From contig NZ_JACVOP010000003.1 of assembly GCF_018882365.1 (NCBI RefSeq), forward strand, positions 221,317 to 285,316: 64,000 nucleotides of DNA, read 5' to 3'. Position numbers and translations under genes: made by a program. The notes beneath the pieces are model-generated. The model was not told where the DNA came from and ran no database searches. It saw only the letters and a list, made by a program, of their open reading frames with translations. This document shows, in pieces, positions 60,283 to 64,000 of this stretch. This DNA comes from Polynucleobacter sp. 71A-WALBACH (GTDB taxonomy: Bacteria; Pseudomonadota; Gammaproteobacteria; Burkholderiales; Burkholderiaceae). How positions within the stretch are numbered: position 1 is the stretch's first letter; each line of letters opens with the position of its first letter.

Positions 60283-61693
60283 TTACAGCTCCTTGCAATT
60301 TACGTACATCAGTAATCGTACCTGTGACCGCAGCGGCAGCAGCCATAGCGGGACTCATTAAATGGGTGATGGCACCCCTGCCCTGACGACCCTCAAAATT
60401 ACGATTGGTTGTCGAGGCACAGCGTGTGCCAGAAGTGAGAACGTCATCATTCATGGCAAGACACATAGAGCAACCAGGTTTGCGCCACTCAAAACCGGCG
60501 GCAATTAACTTATCAGCAATACCCTCTTTCTCGGCCTGCGCCTTCACTGCGCCCGATCCAGGAACAACCATGGCTCGAACACCAGCGGCTACCTTGCGAT
60601 CTCCAATTGTGGCAAGCACATTGCGCAAGTCTTCAATACGGCCATTAGTACAAGAGCCGATAAAGACGTGATTAATCAGAGTACCTTCTAATGTTTGACC
60701 ATCAGACAGTTTGGTGTATTTCAATGCCTGCTCAAGACTGAGCCTGTCAACCGGATCTTGAATTGAGTCTTTAGTTGGAATGGTGGCATTAATAGCAATA
60801 GCTTGATCTGGACTTGTGCCCCAAGTTACAAACGGCGCCATATCTCCAGCATCAAACTCATATTCTTTTTCAAACTTAGCGTCCTTATCTGAATACAGGG
60901 TTGCCCAATGCGCTAGCGCACGGTCTTTAATATCACCCTTAATATCGGGACATCTTGCCAACACATAATCAATTGCCGTTTTATCTGGTGCAATCAAGGC
61001 CCCGCGAGCACCCGCCTCCACCGCCATGTTGCATAAAGTAAATCGTGCCTCAGTGCTTAAATCTACTAGCGCGGATCCGGTGAACTCCACGACAAAGCCA
61101 ATAGCGCCTTTAGCTCCAATTTGACTGATGATGTTAAGGATCATGTCTTTAGAGGTCGTGCCAACGGGCAACTTACCATTGATCTTAATGCGCATGTTTT
61201 TGGCTAAGCGGTACACCAAGGTTTGCGTTGCTAGAACATGCTCAACCTCTGAGGTGCCAATACCAAAACCCAAGGCGCCCAAAGCGCCATAGGTGGTTGT
61301 ATGACTATCCCCACAAATGATCACCATACCCGGGCGTACCATGCCGTGCTCAGGAGAGACTACATGCTCAATGCCTTGTAATGCGTCATTGGTATCAAAC
61401 AAGGGGATATTGTGCTTTACGCAGTTCTTCTTCAGATTAAATGCCTGCAATGAAGAAGCTGGATCCGCAATCATCCTTGGCATTTCATTGTGGGTGGGGA
61501 TGATGTGACTCACAACAGCAACGTTCTGCCCGGGAATGGGTACACCGCGACCTTTTTCATCCAAACCTGCAAAGGCTTGCGGACTGGTGTATTCGTTCAT
61601 CAGATGCAAATCACAGAATAGCAATACATTCTCGGCATCTAGCGTTGCTACCGTGTGGGAATCAACTAGTTTTTGATATAGCGTTTTAGTCAT
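60275..61693 (-). CDS. leuC: LeuC-like dehydratase large subunit, diverged
   Basis: A 472-aa aconitase-superfamily [4Fe-4S] large subunit. Cluster Cys residues lie in IGSCTNGRI and KPGCSMCLAMN. The N-terminal motif that reads IDRHLVHEVTSPQAF in E. coli LeuC is here CDLHLMNEYTSPQAF: Arg is Leu29. The MDHNVST-type motif is VSHIIPTHN. These are in the substrate-facing N-terminal region, so the enzyme may work on a different malate derivative. It lies 33 bases downstream of a Bug receptor, with no leuB. Confidence 0.88.
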   Translation of the reverse strand: MTKTLYQKLVDSHTVATLDAENVLLFCDLHLMNEYTSPQAFAGLDEKGRGVPIPGQNVAVVSHIIPTHNEMPRMIADPASSLQAFNLKKNCVKHNIPLFDTNDALQGIEHVVSPEHGMVRPGMVIICGDSHTTTYGALGALGFGIGTSEVEHVLATQTLVYRLAKNMRIKINGKLPVGTTSKDMILNIISQIGAKGAIGFVVEFTGSALVDLSTEARFTLCNMAVEAGARGALIAPDKTAIDYVLARCPDIKGDIKDRALAHWATLYSDKDAKFEKEYEFDAGDMAPFVTWGTSPDQAIAINATIPTKDSIQDPVDRLSLEQALKYTKLSDGQTLEGTLINHVFIGSCTNGRIEDLRNVLATIGDRKVAAGVRAMVVPGSGAVKAQAEKEGIADKLIAAGFEWRKPGCSMCLAMNDDVLTSGTRCASTTNRNFEGRQGRGAITHLMSPAMAAAAAVTGTITDVRKLQGAVNA

Positions 61694-61726
61694 TTCAGAC
61701 TTTCAGTGACAATGTATAAGATCAAT

Positions 61727-62692
61727 TTAGTCAGATGTAATGCCGCGTTCTTTAATCAGCCTTGCCCACAAAGGAATTTCTTTTTCTAAACGCTGACGAG
61801 CCTGAGCAGGTGTAGACGGAATAGGATCAAAACCCTCTTTGGTCATACGCGCCTTGAGAGTTGCATTGCCCAATGCGGCATTCAAGGTTCCATTGAGCTT
61901 GTCAATGACAGATGGTGGTGTGCCAGTGGGCGCAAAGACAATAAACCATGTCTCAAAGCTGTAAGCAGGTAAACCAGCCTCAGCCAGAGTGGGAATATTA
62001 GGCATCAATGGCGAACGCTTTGTTCCCGTAACGCCAATACCTCTCAACATGCCACTTTGAACAAATTGCGCTGCAGCTGAAGCTACTGGAAAACTCATAT
62101 CCACTTGACCACCGGCAGTATCGCTAAGAGCTGGGCCACCGCCTCGATAAGGAATATGGGTAATAAAGGTATTTGAAGTCGCTTTAAATAGCTCGGGCGC
62201 AATATGCATGGTGCTGCCATTACCAGCAGATGCATAAGTCATCTTGCCTGGATTCTTCTTAAGTAAGGCTAGCAACTCTTTCAAATCTTTTGCAGGAACC
62301 TTTGGATTTACCACGAGCACATGCTGTGAACTTGCAACCATTCCGATTGGAGCTAAATCTTTGAGCGTATCAAAAGGCATCTTGGGATATAAAGCTGGGT
62401 TTACCGCCAACGACAGTGTATGAATGCCAATCGTATAGCCATCGGGTTTTGATTTTGCTACAGCATCAACCCCAGCATTACCCCCAGCCCCCGCTCTATT
62501 CTCAACAATCATGGATTGGCCAAGAGCCTTGCCCCAGTCCTCAGAAATCATACGGGCAGTAATATCCGCACTACCACCAGGTGCGTAAGGAACGATGAGC
62601 TTCACTGGGCGCTCTGGATATGTTTGCCCCATCACCGCAGTGGTAAAGCCAAAAGCACCCAATAGAACTATTAAAGCGACCTTGCATTTCAT
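61727..62692 (-). CDS. Bug/TctC-type solute receptor (second copy)
   Basis: A 321-aa periplasmic receptor; signal peptide to about VMGQ, then TYPERPVKLIVPYAPGGSADIT, the Bug start. ATG 62692 has GGAGG eight bases upstream and replaces an in-frame TTG five codons before. It heads the Bug-leuC-leuD unit, so its ligand may be the organic acid processed by LeuCD. Confidence 0.93.
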   Translation of the reverse strand: MKCKVALIVLLGAFGFTTAVMGQTYPERPVKLIVPYAPGGSADITARMISEDWGKALGQSMIVENRAGAGGNAGVDAVAKSKPDGYTIGIHTLSLAVNPALYPKMPFDTLKDLAPIGMVASSQHVLVVNPKVPAKDLKELLALLKKNPGKMTYASAGNGSTMHIAPELFKATSNTFITHIPYRGGGPALSDTAGGQVDMSFPVASAAAQFVQSGMLRGIGVTGTKRSPLMPNIPTLAEAGLPAYSFETWFIVFAPTGTPPSVIDKLNGTLNAALGNATLKARMTKEGFDPIPSTPAQARQRLEKEIPLWARLIKERGITSD

Positions 62693-62739
62693 GGATGTTT
62701 CCTCCAATTTTTTATCTGTACCGTTATCGTACCCGTAAA

Positions 62740-62763
62740 TTAAACAATCTTAATATCGTTTAA
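62740..62763. promoter_or_regulatory. Candidate LysR operator
   Basis: TTAAAC-N12-GTTTAA is a perfect inverted repeat with A/T extension on both sides, in the 108-base divergent gap between the Bug receptor and the LysR gene. The spacing and location suit LysR-type recognition, but no experiment is implied by the sequence. Confidence 0.5.
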
Positions 62764-62800
62764 ATTACATCTTTCGGTCTTTTTAGTTAATAATTACCTG

Positions 62801-63715
62801 ATGAATAGTTTTTCTGATATCGGCTTCTTTGCCCTACTCATAAAGCAAGGGAGCATGGCTGCAACGGCACAGGAGTTGGGACTAACACCCCCTGCCGTAA
62901 GTAAACGACTTGCCTTAATTGAAAAGCGGCTTGGCGTGAAGCTACTTCAGCGCACTACCCGTCAAATTAGCCTAACACCCGAAGGTGAAACCTACCTTAC
63001 TGAAGGCGCACGTGTTCTTACCAATCTTGAGGAGCTTGAGCGGTTGGTATCGGGTAGTCGCAGTACCCCCAAAGGCATCATCAAAATTGGCGCTACATTA
63101 GGTTTTGGTAGACGCTATATTGCTCCAGCGATTGCTAAATTTTCAGACCTCTATCCTGAAGTTGAAGTTCAGCTCACGCTGAACGATCGACCCATTAATC
63201 TGGTTGAAAAAGGTCTCGATGTAGTAATCCGCTTTGGCGAGCTGCCAGATGTACGACTAACAGCAAGACTATTGGCAAATAATCATCGAGTACTCTGCGC
63301 CGCCCCAAGCTATCTCAAGCGAATGGGTGAGCCCGGGCAACCTAAAGACTTAAGCAAACATCAATGTCTTTTTATTCGCGAAGCAGATGAATCTTATGGG
63401 ACCTGGCATTTTCATCAGGGACTCAAAACTGAATCCGTCAAGGTTCAAGGACCATTAACCAGTAACGATGGTGAATCAGTTATCAAATGGGCCATAGAAG
63501 GCAGGGGCATCATGGTTCGTTCAATATGGGATGCTGAGCAATACATTAAAAATCGACAACTTAAAATTATTCTCTCTGACTGGGAGCTCCCCAGCGCCGA
63601 CATCTATACGGTATTCCCAACCCGAAATAATCTGTCTGCGAAAACAAGGGTATTCGTTGATTTCTTGTTGGATGAATTCACAAAATACAGAAGTAATACC
63701 GAAACATCTTGGTAG
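62801..63715 (+). CDS. LysR-family transcription regulator
   Basis: A 304-aa regulator. The N-terminal winged helix (GSMAATAQELGLTPPAVSKRLA) is of the LysR type with CrgA-like features, and the periplasmic-binding-like sensor domain follows (about 90-290). It is divergent from the Bug-leuCD unit and is its likely regulator, with the substrate or product as inducer. Confidence 0.92.
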   Translation: MNSFSDIGFFALLIKQGSMAATAQELGLTPPAVSKRLALIEKRLGVKLLQRTTRQISLTPEGETYLTEGARVLTNLEELERLVSGSRSTPKGIIKIGATLGFGRRYIAPAIAKFSDLYPEVEVQLTLNDRPINLVEKGLDVVIRFGELPDVRLTARLLANNHRVLCAAPSYLKRMGEPGQPKDLSKHQCLFIREADESYGTWHFHQGLKTESVKVQGPLTSNDGESVIKWAIEGRGIMVRSIWDAEQYIKNRQLKIILSDWELPSADIYTVFPTRNNLSAKTRVFVDFLLDEFTKYRSNTETSW

Positions 63716-63884
63716 CACCCCAATAGGCTTAGTCTAACTTCGTATATTGGCTTAAACCTGTCATATAAAAGCAATGGATAACAAAATCGTTGCCCTAGGA
63801 AGTGTCGGGTCTATATGCAGGTGAGCGCAAGACCAACGAACTAACGATCCATTGGAATTTGAGTGACTGCTCACGACCTTGATT

Positions 63885-64000
63885 TCAACCCGTCGATGCA
63901 ACAGATTGGGCAAAACGTTCTGCCGGTGTTTGATAGTTTAGTGTTTTTCTAGGTCGTTCATTGAGTTGTCTTGCCACTGCATTGAGCTTGGCTTGAGAGT
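63885..64000 (-). mobile_element. IS30-family transposase, C-terminal end (cut by window end)
   Basis: The last 38 codons of a transposase on minus: LNERPRKTLNYQTPAERFA is the usual C-terminus of IS30-family DDE transposases. The rest lies beyond the window. The inverted repeat of this end must lie between the stop at 63885 and the LysR gene, but its exact border cannot be fixed. Confidence 0.9.

Overview
The window is a moderate-GC betaproteobacterial chromosome segment. Its gene content and order (hfq-hflX-hflK-hflC-hisZ-purA, then hisS-yfgM-bamB-der, and dnaX-ybaB-recR beside the SRP RNA) point to Burkholderiaceae. The compact genome, short intergenic gaps and low-to-mid GC fit Polynucleobacter best; that genus assignment is inference from remembered synteny, not a database match.

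Layout. 1-6.8 kb: the start of rnr, tRNA-Leu(CAG), then a run of small accessory genes (sterol desaturase-like hydroxylase, DUF4239 protein, dienelactone hydrolase, MFS transporter, K+-channel-like protein, a 51-aa protein, an orphan cysteine-protease-like protein). 6.9-29.3 kb: a mostly housekeeping block on the minus strand: glcB, purA, hisZ, hflC, hflK, hflX, hfq, der, bamB, yfgM-like, hisS, ispG, rlmN, ndk, a Bax-inhibitor-1 protein on plus, rlmD, a PolB-type exonuclease, an NlpD-like lipoprotein, pcm, surE. 29.3-36.8 kb: a complete CzcCBA-type metal efflux operon plus an OprB-like porin. 36.9-44.2 kb: a ParD-like pair, recR-ybaB-dnaX, 4.5S RNA, an exonuclease, a YqhA-like protein and a LexA-controlled umuDC operon. 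44.2-49.6 kb: a divergent DUF1254 locus with its own winged-helix regulator, a beta-barrel protein, a second DUF4239 protein and a palindrome-rich shared promoter region. 49.6-55.1 kb: an accessory island with an aberrant tRNA-like element, three paralogous ~107-aa winged-helix proteins, a lipoprotein and an FNR regulator behind a perfect FNR box. 55.2-63.7 kb: a catabolic-looking region with two Bug/TctC solute receptors, an amidase, D-serine dehydratase, a diverged leuCD pair and a LysR regulator. The window ends inside an IS30-family transposase gene.

The most unusual points are: (i) a winged-helix gene whose paralogue alignment and Shine-Dalgarno place its start at an AUU codon (51109), giving exactly the length of its paralogue; (ii) the tRNA-like element at 49650-49723, with tRNA-Gly-like D and T arms but an anticodon arm that cannot form a normal 7-base loop; (iii) the leuCD pair, whose LeuC differs from typical isopropylmalate isomerase in substrate-region motifs and sits with a Bug receptor and LysR regulator instead of leuB; (iv) several very small membrane proteins with good ribosome binding sites that ordinary gene callers would miss; (v) the inverted-repeat cluster between the divergent DUF1254 genes. 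No CRISPR array, rRNA operon or prophage was seen.
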